Shown: piece by piece, positions 1-12,652 of the stretch
How positions within the stretch are numbered: the stretch's first letter is position 1
Layout: every line of letters starts with the position of its first letter
Assembly (NCBI RefSeq): GCF_004745945.1
Contig: NZ_SRLE01000006.1
Coordinates: 496,001-560,000 of the forward strand
From: Mangrovimicrobium sediminis
GTDB lineage: Bacteria; Pseudomonadota; Gammaproteobacteria; Pseudomonadales; Halieaceae
Direction: 5' to 3'
Length of the DNA: 64,000 nt
Made by a program: the position numbers and the translations under genes
The notes under the pieces: model-generated
Told to the model about the DNA's origin: nothing
Seen by the model: only the letters and a program-made list of their open reading frames with translations
Databases searched by the model: none

Positions 1-1
1 A

Positions 2-1291
2 CCGGCTGCAGCGCAGCCCGCGGCCACCCCTGCCCCGGGCCCTGCACCGACACCAGTATCGTCCCCGGCACCGGCAGCCGCCGCAGCACCCGCACCGGCC
101 AGCGCGCCAATCGCAGCCAGCGCAGCTGCCGCGAACCCCGCCGCTGAGCCGAGCGCAACCCCGACCGAAGCGCCCAGCGTCGCGGTGGTGGGCGATGCCC
201 TGCTGCAGCGCGCCGCCGAGGCAGTCCACAACATGGACGTCGCCCCCGGCCTGGAAGAGCTGGAGATGGGCGCGTCGCGGGTCTCCGTGGATGAAAAGGC
301 GATGATCAACTGCCGCGCCGACCTCAACCAGCTGGTGCCCTTCAAGTACGACTGGGCCTGGCAGAAATACCTGGACGGCTGCGCCAACCACTGGATGCCG
401 CAGGAAATCAACATGACCGCGGACGTCGCCACCTGGAAGAGCGCCGACGGCCTGACCGCCGACGAGCGGCGCATCGTCATGCGCTCCCTGGGTTACTTCT
501 CCACCGCGGATTCGCTGGTGGCCAACAACCTGGTGCTGGCCATCTACCGCCTGATCACCAACCCTGAGTGCCGCCAGTACCTGCTGCGTCAGGCCTTCGA
601 GGAGGCGATCCACACCCACGCCTACCAGTACTGCATCGAGTCGCTGGGCATGGACGAGGGCGAGGTGTTCAACATGTACCGCGAGGTGCCCTCGGTGGCG
701 AAGAAAGCCGCCTGGAGCCTGAGCCATACCCACAGCCTGTCCGACCCCACCTTCAAGACCGGCACTCTGGAAACCGACCGCGAGCTGCTGCGCAACCTGA
801 TCGGTTTCTACGCGGTGACCGAAGGCATCTTCTTCTACTGCGGCTTCACCCAGATTCTCTCCATGGGCCGACGCAACAAGATGACCGGCGTCGCCGAGCA
901 GTTCCAGTACATCCTGCGCGACGAGTCCATGCACCTGAACTTCGGCATCGACGTGATCAACCAGATCAAGCTGGAAAACCCGCAGCTGTGGAGCGAGGAC
1001 TTCCAGAAGGAAGTCATCCAGATGATCCTCGAGGGCACCCAGTTGGAGATCGAGTACGCCCGCGACACCATGCCGCGCGGCGTGCTGGGCATGAACGCGG
1101 CGATCATGGAGGAGTACCTGCACTTCATCGCCAACCGCCGGCTGTCGCAGCTGGGGCTGCCGGAGCAGTTCAAGGGGGCGCAGAACCCGTTCCCGTGGAT
1201 GAGCGAGATCATGGACCTGCGCAAGGAGAAGAACTTCTTCGAGACGCGGGTCATCGAGTACCAGACCGGCGGCGCCCTGAACTGGGACTGA
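2..1291 (+). CDS. nrdB: Ribonucleoside-diphosphate reductase class I beta subunit (5' end outside window)
   Basis: Small (R2) subunit of class Ia ribonucleotide reductase, which makes deoxynucleotides with NrdA through a di-iron tyrosyl radical. The frame is open from the first bases of the window, so the true start lies upstream; the ATG at 185 is probably internal. The first ~60 visible residues are a Pro/Ala-rich linker, followed by the conserved core beginning at the [20 protein letters not shown] stretch. Metal-ligand motifs are intact: EAIHTHAY (Glu, His and the radical Tyr in the E. coli spacing), the Glu of TEGIFFY, and RDESMH. The protein ends in TGGALNWD, as in pseudomonad NrdB. nrdA would be expected upstream, outside the window. 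Identification is secure; only the N-terminus is missing. Confidence 0.95.
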   Translation, partial: PAAAQPAATPAPGPAPTPVSSPAPAAAAAPAPASAPIAASAAAANPAAEPSATPTEAPSVAVVGDALLQRAAEAVHNMDVAPGLEELEMGASRVSVDEKAMINCRADLNQLVPFKYDWAWQKYLDGCANHWMPQEINMTADVATWKSADGLTADERRIVMRSLGYFSTADSLVANNLVLAIYRLITNPECRQYLLRQAFEEAIHTHAYQYCIESLGMDEGEVFNMYREVPSVAKKAAWSLSHTHSLSDPTFKTGTLETDRELLRNLIGFYAVTEGIFFYCGFTQILSMGRRNKMTGVAEQFQYILRDESMHLNFGIDVINQIKLENPQLWSEDFQKEVIQMILEGTQLEIEYARDTMPRGVLGMNAAIMEEYLHFIANRRLSQLGLPEQFKGAQNPFPWMSEIMDLRKEKNFFETRVIEYQTGGALNWD

Positions 1292-1368
1292 CGGCGATCA
1301 CACATCGGTAAGGCGTTACAACAGGCGCGCCCGCGCGCCCAGATAAAGTCACTTTCGAGGGAATCCGG

Positions 1369-1560
1369 ATGTCTGACAACAACAAGCCAAGCGAGACCGA
1401 GACCATCCTCATGGCCCTGGACCAGATCAGCCAGACCATCGATGTCATGACCAGCGTGGTCACCCGGCTGCGCAACTACGTACAGGAACGCGACGGAACC
1501 CAACCCGATTCCGGCGCCGAGGCCGCCGACCCCCTCCCCTCCGAGCGCGTGGTCCACTAA
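1369..1560 (+). CDS. Small conserved-looking protein, unknown function
   Basis: 63-residue acidic protein with a central heptad-like helix (ILMALDQISQTIDVMTSVVT) and a polar, disordered C-terminal tail. There is no signal peptide or membrane segment. A purine-rich GAGGGAA stretch lies just upstream of the ATG. It follows nrdB in the same direction with a gap of about 77 bases and precedes the nitrobindin-like gene. No family is recognised. The start context and codon use match the neighbours, so it is probably a real gene; a small helical oligomer is the most that can be said. Confidence 0.6.
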   Translation: MSDNNKPSETETILMALDQISQTIDVMTSVVTRLRNYVQERDGTQPDSGAEAADPLPSERVVH

Positions 1561-1566
1561 ACTCTG

Positions 1567-1593
1567 AAGCGGGCGTCAACCCGGCACCCGCTT
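1567..1593 (+). other. Short hairpin between the small gene and the beta-barrel gene
   Basis: AAGCGGG (1567-1573) pairs with CCCGCTT (1587-1593) around a 13-base loop. Only a very short T tract follows. It could be a weak terminator for the small gene or a leader structure just upstream of the GGAG ribosome site of the next gene. Confidence 0.3.
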
Positions 1594-1608
1594 TCTACGG
1601 AGTAACCC

Positions 1609-2181
1609 ATGAACACTGTCATCGACGGCGTGGACTACGGCCCGCTCGCGCAACTGCTGGGCACCTGGTGGGGTGACCGCGGCCTGGATATCGCCCCGGA
1701 ACCGGTGGGCGAGGACGCCGAAGCCTACTACGACCAGATCATCTTCACCCCCTCCGGCCCGGCGGACAACGCCAAGGAACAGGACCTGGTCACCGTGCGC
1801 TATCACCAGGTGGTGCGCAAGCGCGCCAATGGCAGGATCTTCCACGACCAGGTCGGCCACTGGACCTGGGAGCCGAAGACCGGAATGCTCACCCACTCGC
1901 TGAGCATCCCGCGGGCAATGAGCCTGCTGGCCGGCGGCGGGCTGCGCCAGGATGGCGAGTCGACTATCTTCGAGGTGCGCGCAGAGAAAGGCAGCGAGAC
2001 CTTCGGCATCGCGCAATCGCCGTTCCTGCTGGAAAAGGCCCGCACCACCTCCTTCGAGATGGTGATGACGGTGACCGGCGACGAGCTTTCCTACAACGAA
2101 CTCACCATGCTGGAGATCTACGGCCGCACCTTCGAGCACAAGGACCGCGCCAAGCTGCAGCGCATCCTGTTCGATACCTGA
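1609..2181 (+). CDS. Heme-binding beta-barrel (nitrobindin / FABP-like, THAP4-type) protein
   Basis: 190-residue cytosolic protein of the nitrobindin-like (formerly DUF1794) family, small beta-barrels that in known members bind heme and react with NO or peroxynitrite. Visible signatures are the N-terminal LLGTWWGDRGLDI (the family GTWxG motif) and a C-terminal ELSYNELTMLEIYG block followed by HKDRAKLQR. The start at the ATG has a good CGGAG site about 8 bases upstream. No signal peptide. It stands alone between a small gene and fadB, so context does not identify a partner. Heme binding itself is family knowledge, not visible here. Confidence 0.8.
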   Translation: MNTVIDGVDYGPLAQLLGTWWGDRGLDIAPEPVGEDAEAYYDQIIFTPSGPADNAKEQDLVTVRYHQVVRKRANGRIFHDQVGHWTWEPKTGMLTHSLSIPRAMSLLAGGGLRQDGESTIFEVRAEKGSETFGIAQSPFLLEKARTTSFEMVMTVTGDELSYNELTMLEIYGRTFEHKDRAKLQRILFDT

Positions 2182-2423
2182 GCCGCCGCGCCCCTGGCTT
2201 TGCCGGGGGGCAGCGCAGCAAAATCCCCTCGCACTGGCGGGACATACCCGCCCGCCGCGGGTACTCGCCAGCACAATGTAATCAGTGTAAACTTATTTCG
2301 CCCCCTGCGGTCCGCGTCTACAATGATTCGCTCCATCCCGCCCCGGGGGCCCAACCTGAACGGTCCCACCGCGCTCGCACGCCGGGCGGGGCTGCTCACC
2401 TTCAACCGATACAGGACAGCGAC

Positions 2424-4571
<2,148 letters not shown>

Positions 4572-4582
4572 GAACGGGCTGA

Positions 4583-5782
<1,200 letters not shown>

Positions 5783-5802
5783 CCGCGCATTGCTCGCCGA
5801 AG

Positions 5803-5831
5803 AAAAAAGCCCGCAAATCGCGGGCTTTTTT
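5803..5831 (+). terminator. Rho-independent terminator of fadBA
   Basis: AGCCCGC (5808-5814), a five-base loop, GCGGGCT (5820-5826), then a run of six T. An A run precedes the stem, so it may also work for transcripts arriving from the minus-strand side. Confidence 0.9.
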
Positions 5832-5867
5832 ACGCCAGGAATGAACCCGAACTGTACGCAGTCGTAC

Positions 5868-7010
5868 TCAGTGCGCGTCCTGCATCACGACATCGAGCGC
5901 CCGCGCGATCAGCCTGCCATCAGCACCCGCGTCGTTACACAGTACGATCAGTGACGTTTCCACCGCCGGATACCGGCGATAAAAGGTAGACGTACCCAAC
6001 CATCCGCCGTCGTGGGTGTAAGCCAGCAGGCCGCGGCTCTCACCGACAAACTGGCCGTTGGCATAGCGCCATTTTCGCGTGCGGTGGTCGCTATTGGGCC
6101 GGTTCATCATGGCGATCAGTTCAGCCGGTTTTGGCCCCACCTGCGGCTGATAGAAATTCCGGTCCCACTTGAGCATGTCCTCGAGGTTGGTATGCAGGCC
6201 ACCGTCACCCACCCAGAACAGGTTGGTCATGTCATTGACGAAGACTCCATCGCGGTTGCGCTTGTATCCGTAGGCCCTGTGCTTGACGATTTCCGTCGGC
6301 TGATCGGCAAAAAAGGTCGAGTTCATCCCCAGTGGCTTGAAGATCCGGCGCTCGGCAAACGCGCGTAAACTTTCGCCGGAGACCTCCTCCACCAGCATGG
6401 AAAGCAGGAAGTACGCGAGGTTGCTGTAGCGGAACTTGCGCTCAGGAGTTAGCGCCAACGGCACCGTCTTGACGACATCGTAGAACTCGGAAATCGTGAG
6501 GTAGTCTTCGTTGCCAAGCCTGAATTCGCCGCCCGCCGCCGAGCTCAGGTCCACTGCCTTTCTCGAGCGCGGCCCCTCGTAGGAACTCCCTATCAGGTCG
6601 TAGTCACCCATCCCGGAGAAATGCCCCAGCATCGCGTTGACGGTCACCCTGGCACCATAGTCGGGCAACTCTGGAAGGTAACGATGGATATCCGCATCGA
6701 GGTCGATTTTGCCGTCCTGCACCAGCAGCAGTACAGCCATCGCGGTGAACTGCTTCGAGACCGACGCCATCCGGTGCACTTCGTCCCCGCTAAGGGGAAC
6801 GTCCAATTCGAGATTGGCGAGTCCATAGCCCCTTTTGTGGATCAGAACGCCTCGCTCGACAACCCCGACATTACAGCCAGGGGCGCCGGGTGGAATGGCC
6901 TCGAAGATGGCATCCAGTTGTGCGGAGATATCGTCTCGAGCCAATGCCGGCTGGGCGAGACCCACCGTCAGAGCGAGGAAGGTACTTTTCAAAATACGGT
7001 TGATGCTCAA
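5868..7010 (-). CDS. Exported serine beta-lactamase-family (class C/esterase-like) hydrolase
   Basis: Penicillin-binding/beta-lactamase fold hydrolase of the large family that includes D-aminopeptidases, esterases and class C enzymes. With a TTG start at 7010 (GGAAG site 5-6 bases upstream) the protein is 380 residues and begins with a clear signal peptide ending about LAQPALA. The same frame stays open to 7205, but the extra N-terminus hides the signal peptide, so the shorter form is preferred. The nucleophile motif is SVSK at about residues 83-86, YSN follows in FRYSNLAYF, and a C-terminal HDGG stands where KTG lies in lactamases, arguing for a peptidase/esterase rather than an antibiotic-resistance enzyme. 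It is convergent with fadA. G+C looks lower than in neighbours, suggesting transfer. Confidence 0.85.
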   Translation of the reverse strand: MSINRILKSTFLALTVGLAQPALARDDISAQLDAIFEAIPPGAPGCNVGVVERGVLIHKRGYGLANLELDVPLSGDEVHRMASVSKQFTAMAVLLLVQDGKIDLDADIHRYLPELPDYGARVTVNAMLGHFSGMGDYDLIGSSYEGPRSRKAVDLSSAAGGEFRLGNEDYLTISEFYDVVKTVPLALTPERKFRYSNLAYFLLSMLVEEVSGESLRAFAERRIFKPLGMNSTFFADQPTEIVKHRAYGYKRNRDGVFVNDMTNLFWVGDGGLHTNLEDMLKWDRNFYQPQVGPKPAELIAMMNRPNSDHRTRKWRYANGQFVGESRGLLAYTHDGGWLGTSTFYRRYPAVETSLIVLCNDAGADGRLIARALDVVMQDAH

Positions 7011-7451
7011 GATCGCTTCCAGAATTCTTGTTCGTGCGTAGATAACACGCGAATCTACGGGCAGAATGTAAGGAAGTCCAGTGCAACCCGGAGAGAGTTC
7101 GCTGGACTCTCGCTGGTTCTTTGGTAACGTTCTGTCGAGGGGCATTTTTGAATCGACTTCAACTGCTGTTGCAGCTTGAGTACGGAGATGCCATTTCCCG
7201 AACAATCTCCGGAAACCGCCGGACTACACCCGCGGGCCAGCAAGCACAGGCATAACTGACACTAGGCAGTTTCGGGTCGAAATACGCTTGAGGTTATGAG
7301 CTTTCCAGAACCTGGCGAGCTTCGCTGAGATTTATGTCACCGCTTCGCAACAAACCATGAGCAAATTAAACATCAAATGCCTCATGTGAGCGCTACGATC
7401 TATGGGCGACGGACCAGCTTCGCCTTCGCGACAGCTTAAGGGAGATGTGCA
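7011..7451. other. Intergenic stretch between divergent genes
   Basis: About 440 bases between the hydrolase (leftward) and the transglutaminase-like gene (rightward). It is less G+C-rich than the surroundings. It should hold both promoters, but no convincing -35/-10 pair, operator or RNA gene was identified. Confidence 0.5.
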
Positions 7452-8249
7452 ATGTGGTTGCGAGCTTCCACGCGACTTCAATTCGATGCCAAGGTAGATA
7501 CGCCTTTCATTCTGATGCTGCGCCCGCGCAGCGGTTGGCAGCAGTGGGTCGGCCGGGAGCACTACGCGCTGGCTCCCAGCGTGCCCGTGGTGGAGTTCAC
7601 CGATGCTTTCGGCAACCTGTGCCAGCGACTGGTCGCACCGGCGGGCCCGTTTTCGATTCTCGCCAGTGCAGACGTCGAGTGCCCGCCCTATGTGGATGCG
7701 GCGCCCGGCGCACCGTTTGTAGAGGTACAGTCACTGCCCGAGGACGTCCTGCCCTTTCTCCTGCCCTCCCGCTACTGCGAGTCCGATTGCTTCTACCAAA
7801 TGGCCTTCGAGCTGACAGAGGGCTGCCTGCCGGGCTGGGACCAGGTTAACGCGATTGTCGAATATGTGGCCCGTACCATTCGCTATACACCGGGAAGTGG
7901 AACGCTGTTACGCAGTGCCCGCGAAGTGAATGGTTGTGCAGATGCGGTTTGCCGTGATCTCAGCCATTTGTCGATCGCACTGACCCGCGCGCTCTCGATT
8001 CCAGCGCGCATGGTCGTCGGGTACCTCGAGCCTCTCACGCCGATGGACCTGCACGCCTGGTTCGAGGCGTTCGTCGGTGGGCGCTGGTACACATTCGATC
8101 CAACGCAGAAGAATTTGAATGGCGGTCGTGTAGCCGTCGCCTATGGGCGTGATGCGGCCGATGTGGCCATCTTTACCCAGTTCGGGGACCCGGTGCCGCT
8201 GGTGTCGATGGAGGTGAACGTACAGCAGACAAGTGCACCGCCGTATTGA
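7452..8249 (+). CDS. Transglutaminase-like cysteine protease-fold protein
   Basis: 265-residue protein with a bacterial transglutaminase N-terminal beta region followed by the transglutaminase-like core. The catalytic triad is readable: Cys167 in [11 protein letters not shown], His201 in [10 protein letters not shown], and Asp216 in WYTFDPTQ. Such proteins are usually amidases or proteases; the substrate is unknown. No signal peptide is seen, so it is probably cytosolic. Its start ATG follows a GGGAGATG stretch. It is divergent from the beta-lactamase-like gene and shares its lower G+C look, so the pair may have arrived together. Confidence 0.85.
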   Translation: MWLRASTRLQFDAKVDTPFILMLRPRSGWQQWVGREHYALAPSVPVVEFTDAFGNLCQRLVAPAGPFSILASADVECPPYVDAAPGAPFVEVQSLPEDVLPFLLPSRYCESDCFYQMAFELTEGCLPGWDQVNAIVEYVARTIRYTPGSGTLLRSAREVNGCADAVCRDLSHLSIALTRALSIPARMVVGYLEPLTPMDLHAWFEAFVGGRWYTFDPTQKNLNGGRVAVAYGRDAADVAIFTQFGDPVPLVSMEVNVQQTSAPPY

Positions 8250-8389
8250 GCCCGATGGCCCCGGGTGTCCTTTGGCTCGGGACACAAGCTACTCGGGCGA
8301 CAGTCCTGTCGGTAGCCGGGCCAACCTGCCAGTTTGCACTCTCAAGCTCGTCCAGGCACAGCTACAGCATCTGGGCCTGATGATCGCTC

Positions 8390-10312
8390 TCAGGGGTTGT
8401 ACCAGATGGGCGAGGTGTACGCGCGCTCCTGGATGGTCATCGGCACCTCGGCGTCCATTTTCACGCCGAAGCGCTTGGCCTCGTAGGCGGTCCAGCGCGG
8501 CGTCGGGATCTCGATGACTCGGGCGTAGTAAAAGGCCGGCTCCGTGCGGTCGAAGTCCGGGTCCTTCCAGATCGCCATGAGCTCCGCGGCGCCGATGCTG
8601 TTTTCCCAGGTGGCGCTGGCGACATCCACGGTGTTGCCCACCGCCGGCAGCTTGCCGTCCCGGCCCGGCTTGCGGCCGTCAGACCAGGCAACGTCATACA
8701 CTTTCTCGTGGGTTTTGCCAGCCTTGTCCAGCCAGCCCTTGACCACCTGGATGCGATCGAGGTTACCGCTGTAGGGGTCTTTCATCGCGGCCACCATGAA
8801 CGAGGGCTGCTTCGCGGCGGGCTCTCCCAGATCACCCCCCATGGGCACGCCCTTGGCGTAACCCGTGTAGGCCGGCGTGCGGTTGTGGAAGTCACCCTCC
8901 TCGAAGGACCAGCCGCCGAAGAAGCGCACTGTCATACGCGAGCCGGTGGTGGCATAGACTTCCTTGCGACGCATGGCATCGAAGATCGCCTCGCGGGTAT
9001 TCTCCGTGGCCCACACGCCAGCGTAACCCGCCGCGGCCTGCTGCCAGCCGAGGATGCTGAGCTTGGGGTCCAGCTGCGCCTCGATCGCGACATGCTTCCA
9101 GCGGCCTGGCTCGGGCTCGACGCCGGAGTGTTTGCCGAAGAAGTTCTCCTCCTCCGCCGTGGCCATGGAGGTGTGCGAGTCCGTACTGCCGATCATGCCG
9201 AAGCGGAAGGGATTCACGCCCAGCGAGCGCTCCAGCTTCAGGCCGTTCTTCAGGGCCTCCCGGGCGTACTCATACTGCAGCATGGACTTTTCCTTGAGCT
9301 CCGTACCGTTGAGGTTGGCGGCATCCCAGGTCTCGAAATCCGCGAACTCGTCGTCGGGCGACAGGAACGGGTGGGCTTCTCCATCGCCCTTGATCTGGGT
9401 GACCTCCATCAGTGGCTCCGTGCGCGCCCGCATCGCCGCGAGGTCCTTGCTCAAGGGCGTGCCGTCAAAGTTCTGCACGCTGAACAGGCGACCATTGCTC
9501 AGGTTGCCGTTGTGCGGAATAGCGAGTACCTGCGCGCCGGTTTCGCGGGAGAACGTATCCAGTGCACGCCACAGGTCCTCCGGGTTCTGGCTGTCGAACT
9601 GGGAGAAAGGCAGGGTCTTGCGTGCCTCGGCGCCGTCGCCGCGGAAGATCACGTTGCGGTGCAGGTTGTAGCCGCCGATCGCCGTCCACTCGTAGCCGAT
9701 CAGCGCGGTGAAGCGGCCGGGATCGTTGTACTGGTCCGCGAGCCGGGTGTAGGCATCCCATGCCGAGCGGGTGGCCTCGGGGCTGTCGATGGGTGGGTCC
9801 TTCTTCGACAGGCTGTCGACAATCTCCATTGCGGTGGCAAACTTCTGGTCCGCATCGCCGGTGGTCAGCGCCTCGTACCAGCGCTTGCCCTTCTCGGTGG
9901 CGAGAATCTTCGGATCGCCGGATAGCAGTTGCGGCATCAGCCCGTACATCTCGGCGTGGTCCGCGACGACCACGAAATCCAGCGGCCGGCCGAGCCGCGC
10001 GCGCAGCCCGTGGGTGGTGGTGATCTCCTCGCCGCGCGCGAAGCGCAGGGCGTCCTCCTGGCCCACCGTGTTCATGGTGCCGGCATCCACCGACACTGCG
10101 GTGTGCAGGTGGGTGTCACCCCAGAACACCTGGGTGGGGAAATCGCGTCCGGCGTAAGGGGAGAAATCGCTCTGGCCTATGCCCTCGACAATGCCCTGCT
10201 GGTTGAACACCAGCTTGTCTTTTTCCGGCAGGAACTCGGTGGCCTGGAGTGTCGAGGTGGCGAGGAAGCCAAGAGAGACCGCAGCAAGCAACTTATTATG
10301 TAAGCGCATCAT
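8390..10312 (-). CDS. Exported DUF3604 protein (PHP-like metal-binding fold)
   Basis: 640-residue DUF3604 protein with an N-terminal signal peptide (about MMRLHNKLLAAVSLGFLATS ending in TLQA). Metal-site-like motifs resemble those of PHP phosphoesterases: WGDTHLHTAVSVDAG near residue 65, VVVADHAEMYG near residue 115, and GSTDSHTSMA further on. The family is widespread in marine proteobacteria but its substrate is not established. The first of two adjacent ATG codons is chosen because AAGGA lies 6-7 bases upstream. It has no obvious operon partner: the transglutaminase-like gene is convergent with it. Confidence 0.85.
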   Translation of the reverse strand: MMRLHNKLLAAVSLGFLATSTLQATEFLPEKDKLVFNQQGIVEGIGQSDFSPYAGRDFPTQVFWGDTHLHTAVSVDAGTMNTVGQEDALRFARGEEITTTHGLRARLGRPLDFVVVADHAEMYGLMPQLLSGDPKILATEKGKRWYEALTTGDADQKFATAMEIVDSLSKKDPPIDSPEATRSAWDAYTRLADQYNDPGRFTALIGYEWTAIGGYNLHRNVIFRGDGAEARKTLPFSQFDSQNPEDLWRALDTFSRETGAQVLAIPHNGNLSNGRLFSVQNFDGTPLSKDLAAMRARTEPLMEVTQIKGDGEAHPFLSPDDEFADFETWDAANLNGTELKEKSMLQYEYAREALKNGLKLERSLGVNPFRFGMIGSTDSHTSMATAEEENFFGKHSGVEPEPGRWKHVAIEAQLDPKLSILGWQQAAAGYAGVWATENTREAIFDAMRRKEVYATTGSRMTVRFFGGWSFEEGDFHNRTPAYTGYAKGVPMGGDLGEPAAKQPSFMVAAMKDPYSGNLDRIQVVKGWLDKAGKTHEKVYDVAWSDGRKPGRDGKLPAVGNTVDVASATWENSIGAAELMAIWKDPDFDRTEPAFYYARVIEIPTPRWTAYEAKRFGVKMDAEVPMTIQERAYTSPIWYNP

Positions 10313-10434
10313 CCCAAATCCTTTTTGGAGGGTCGGGATAAGCGTAGCGCAGGCCGGGAGGGTTGCAAGACTGGGCTGCGTCCTTATATGTGCAGTTCGC
10401 TACGTCTCAACGGACCGGGCCTTCGCGAGGAGAA

Positions 10435-10460
10435 GGGGTCAGAGTCTGGACGCTGGCCCC
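10435..10460 (-). terminator. Hairpin 3' of yqcC (terminator-like or REP-like)
   Basis: GGGGTCAG (10435-10442) and CTGGCCCC (10453-10460) form an 8-bp stem with one G-T pair. Read on the minus strand, the stem follows the yqcC stop by about 7 bases and is followed by TTCTCCT, an imperfect T tract. The GGGGTCAGAGT start also resembles the palindromic repeats common in proteobacteria. Confidence 0.4.
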
Positions 10461-10466
10461 GTGAGG

Positions 10467-10790
10467 CTACTCACCGCCCTGGGTCAGCACTCGGTCCATC
10501 GACTCCAACGCGTCGAGCAGGTCTCCCAGCGGCAACTGCATACCGCGAAACGCCTCATCGGCCATGGGCGCGATGGCGCAGCTGGTAGGCAGTGGCAGCC
10601 CCGCTTCAAGCAACTCCTTCATGCGCGGTATGAATACGAACTGCAGCCACTGGGCGAAGCTCAGGGTATCGAGGCAAAAGGGTTGGGTGGAGGCCAGCGC
10701 CTCGGCCGGCGGCGGGGTCTCGTCCCACATCTCGAGTTGCCGCAGGGCGGCTTCGATGTCGAACAGCAATTCGGCGACCTGGCTGCGCAT
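10467..10790 (-). CDS. yqcC: YqcC family protein
   Basis: 107-residue all-helical protein of the YqcC (DUF446) family, typical of gammaproteobacteria. The recognisable parts are the N-terminal helix ending in LRQLEMWDE, the central block TLSFAQWLQFVFIPRMKELL, and the LPTSCAIAPMADEAF segment. Function is unknown; in enterobacteria the gene lies next to the tRNA pseudouridine synthase gene truC, which is not found here. It is divergent from the tRNA-Gly gene. Confidence 0.85.
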   Translation of the reverse strand: MRSQVAELLFDIEAALRQLEMWDETPPPAEALASTQPFCLDTLSFAQWLQFVFIPRMKELLEAGLPLPTSCAIAPMADEAFRGMQLPLGDLLDALESMDRVLTQGGE

Positions 10791-10889
10791 GGATGGGGTT
10801 CCCGCTTGGCAAAAACCGCCATTTTACTGAAAAAATCGCCGCGCCGCCTTTGACCGCCTGTGGGATTGCCAGTAATCTTCGCCAACCGT

Positions 10890-10963
10890 GCGGGTGTAGT
10901 TCAATGGTAGAACAGGAGCTTCCCAAGCTTCTAACGTGGGTTCGATTCCCATCACCCGCTCCA
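10890..10963 (+). tRNA. tRNA-Gly (anticodon CCC)
   Basis: 74-base cloverleaf: acceptor GCGGGTG/CACCCGC, D-arm with GTTCAATGGTAGAAC, anticodon stem GGAGC/GCTTC enclosing the loop TTCCCAA (anticodon CCC, reading GGG), T-arm GTGGG-TTCGATT-CCCAT, discriminator T and an encoded CCA end. It stands alone and has no integrase or other att-type feature next to it. Confidence 0.97.
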
Positions 10964-11095
10964 CACTTTGCATGGTTCCTGCATCCTGCCTCGCCGCTTC
11001 CCGCGCCATTGTCATAACGGAACGCTCCGTTTCGACGCTAGCACCACAACCCGCCAACATGTCTCCTATGGTGCCCGGGGATGCCTGGCACGAAA

Positions 11096-12652
11096 TCAGT
11101 CCGCGAGCTGCACCCTCAACAGCGGACTGTTCAGTCCGTCCCAGGCAAGCCGAAGCCCCAGCCGGTAGCTGCCCGCCTGTTCCTCGGCAAATCGCAGCAG
11201 TTCATCCAGTGCGGACCGGTCGAAATACTGCCCGCTGTAAAACACCCCTGAAATCGCCTGTGTCTGCGCGATGTCCTCCAGCGGATTGGCGTCTAGCAGC
11301 AGCATGTCGCCGGCCTTGCCCACGGTGATCGAGCCGAACTCGTTCTCCAGGCCGGCAAACAGGGCGGCATCGAGGGTCGCGCCGCGCAATGCCGCGGCAG
11401 GCGGCATCCCTGCCCTGACCAGTTCGACCAACTCGTCATGCACGCCAAACCCAGGGAACACGTATGTGTCGCCGGAATCCGTGCCGACCAGCACCTTCAC
11501 CCCCGACTCGTACGCCTGTCGGACGTGCTCCTGCGCCATCTGGTAAAGCGCGGGGTACAACTCACGCCCTGCGGCATCCGCCGGCTGCCGCGCCGCGCGC
11601 TCGGCATCCGGCTCCCACACCAGCTTGCTGAAGAAGGCGGGAATGTACTTCAGGCGCTGGTCCTCGCGGAACTCCCGGTTCCCGGCCATTGCACCCATGC
11701 GCAGTACCTGCATGGTGGGCACCCACCACGTACCTGCCTCCGCCATGGCCTGCATCAAAGCCTGGCAACGCTGCGGATCCTGCCCATCCACCAGTTGCCA
11801 GCGAAGACCGGCGTCGTACGCGGCCAGGGGGTCCTCCAGGGCGCGAAACGCGTCCGCGTCGCGAAAGCATTCCAGCAGGAACAACCGCGGGTGTTCGATA
11901 CTGCGTTGCCCCGCGGACAACGCATCCTCCAAGGATACGCGCAGCGGGCGGTGGCCCGCCATGGCGAGACCCGCCTCGTGTGCCGCGCCGGCCAGCGCCT
12001 GGTATGCCTGCGGAGAAAGCTCTGTGTAGATTTTCAGGAAGTCGGCACCGATTCGCTGGTAAAACGCTGCGAGTTGGCTGGCATCCTCTGCGCTGGCAAG
12101 CTTGAAGAAGGCCGGGTATCCCGCGGGCACCTCATTGCCCCCATTAATCTGGAAACTACTTTGCAGGACGTAGCGCGGTGAGACGCGCCGCTCTTTCCCG
12201 ATCGACTCGTTCCAGTATTCGCGGTCGTCGATGCAGGCAAAGAAGCTGTCGGGCTCCGACATACAACCTGACATGTCGCGCACCCCGGTCACGCCGTTGG
12301 CAATGAACAGCGGGTGCATGTATTGCGGGGAAACTTTCAGCGAGTGGGTGTGCATATCCCACAAGCCCGGGATCAGGTACTTGCCGCTGCCGTCGATCAC
12401 GACGAGCGAAGCATCGACCCGAGAGGTGCCGGCTGGATTATCCGAGATAATTTTCCCGTCAACAACGATGACATCCCGGCGCCTGTGAACCACGCCTGAC
12501 TGGACATCCACCACGGCAACATTACGGATCAGGAAATCGCCCTGCCTGGCGAGGTTTGGCACCTCGGGCAATGGCCATGCCAGGAGCGCTGACAATCCAA
12601 TCGCGAGTATCGCCAGGATAACGAAAACTGACAGAAACCATTTTTTCAGCAT
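11096..12652 (-). CDS. Membrane-anchored/exported amidohydrolase family protein
   Basis: 518-residue metal-dependent hydrolase of the amidohydrolase superfamily (imidazolonepropionase/prolidase-like branch). The start at 12652 gives MLKKWFLSVFVILAILAIGL, an uncleaved signal anchor or signal peptide; the longer open frame to 12919 does not look like protein. The metal-site series is in order: HTH in GLWDMHTHS, the candidate carboxylated Lys in FLKIYTE, His in MAGHRP, His in SIEHPRL, and Asp in VGTDSGD. It therefore most likely acts outside the cytoplasmic membrane on an amide, peptide or lactone, substrate unknown. Only a weak GAG site precedes the start. No operon partner is seen. Confidence 0.85.
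   Translation of the reverse strand: MLKKWFLSVFVILAILAIGLSALLAWPLPEVPNLARQGDFLIRNVAVVDVQSGVVHRRRDVIVVDGKIISDNPAGTSRVDASLVVIDGSGKYLIPGLWDMHTHSLKVSPQYMHPLFIANGVTGVRDMSGCMSEPDSFFACIDDREYWNESIGKERRVSPRYVLQSSFQINGGNEVPAGYPAFFKLASAEDASQLAAFYQRIGADFLKIYTELSPQAYQALAGAAHEAGLAMAGHRPLRVSLEDALSAGQRSIEHPRLFLLECFRDADAFRALEDPLAAYDAGLRWQLVDGQDPQRCQALMQAMAEAGTWWVPTMQVLRMGAMAGNREFREDQRLKYIPAFFSKLVWEPDAERAARQPADAAGRELYPALYQMAQEHVRQAYESGVKVLVGTDSGDTYVFPGFGVHDELVELVRAGMPPAAALRGATLDAALFAGLENEFGSITVGKAGDMLLLDANPLEDIAQTQAISGVFYSGQYFDRSALDELLRFAEEQAGSYRLGLRLAWDGLNSPLLRVQLAD

Noticed and set aside
2182-2423. PsrA/FadR-type operator before fadB
   Set aside because: A GTGTAAACTTATTTC stretch looked suggestive but lacks the required symmetric arms.
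5868-7010. Antibiotic-resistance beta-lactamase
   Set aside because: SxxK and YxN are shared by many esterases and peptidases; the third motif is HDGG and length and context do not support a resistance role.
10890-10963. tRNA-Gly as an integration site for a genomic island
   Set aside because: No integrase, no repeated 3' tRNA end and no phage-like genes were found on either side.
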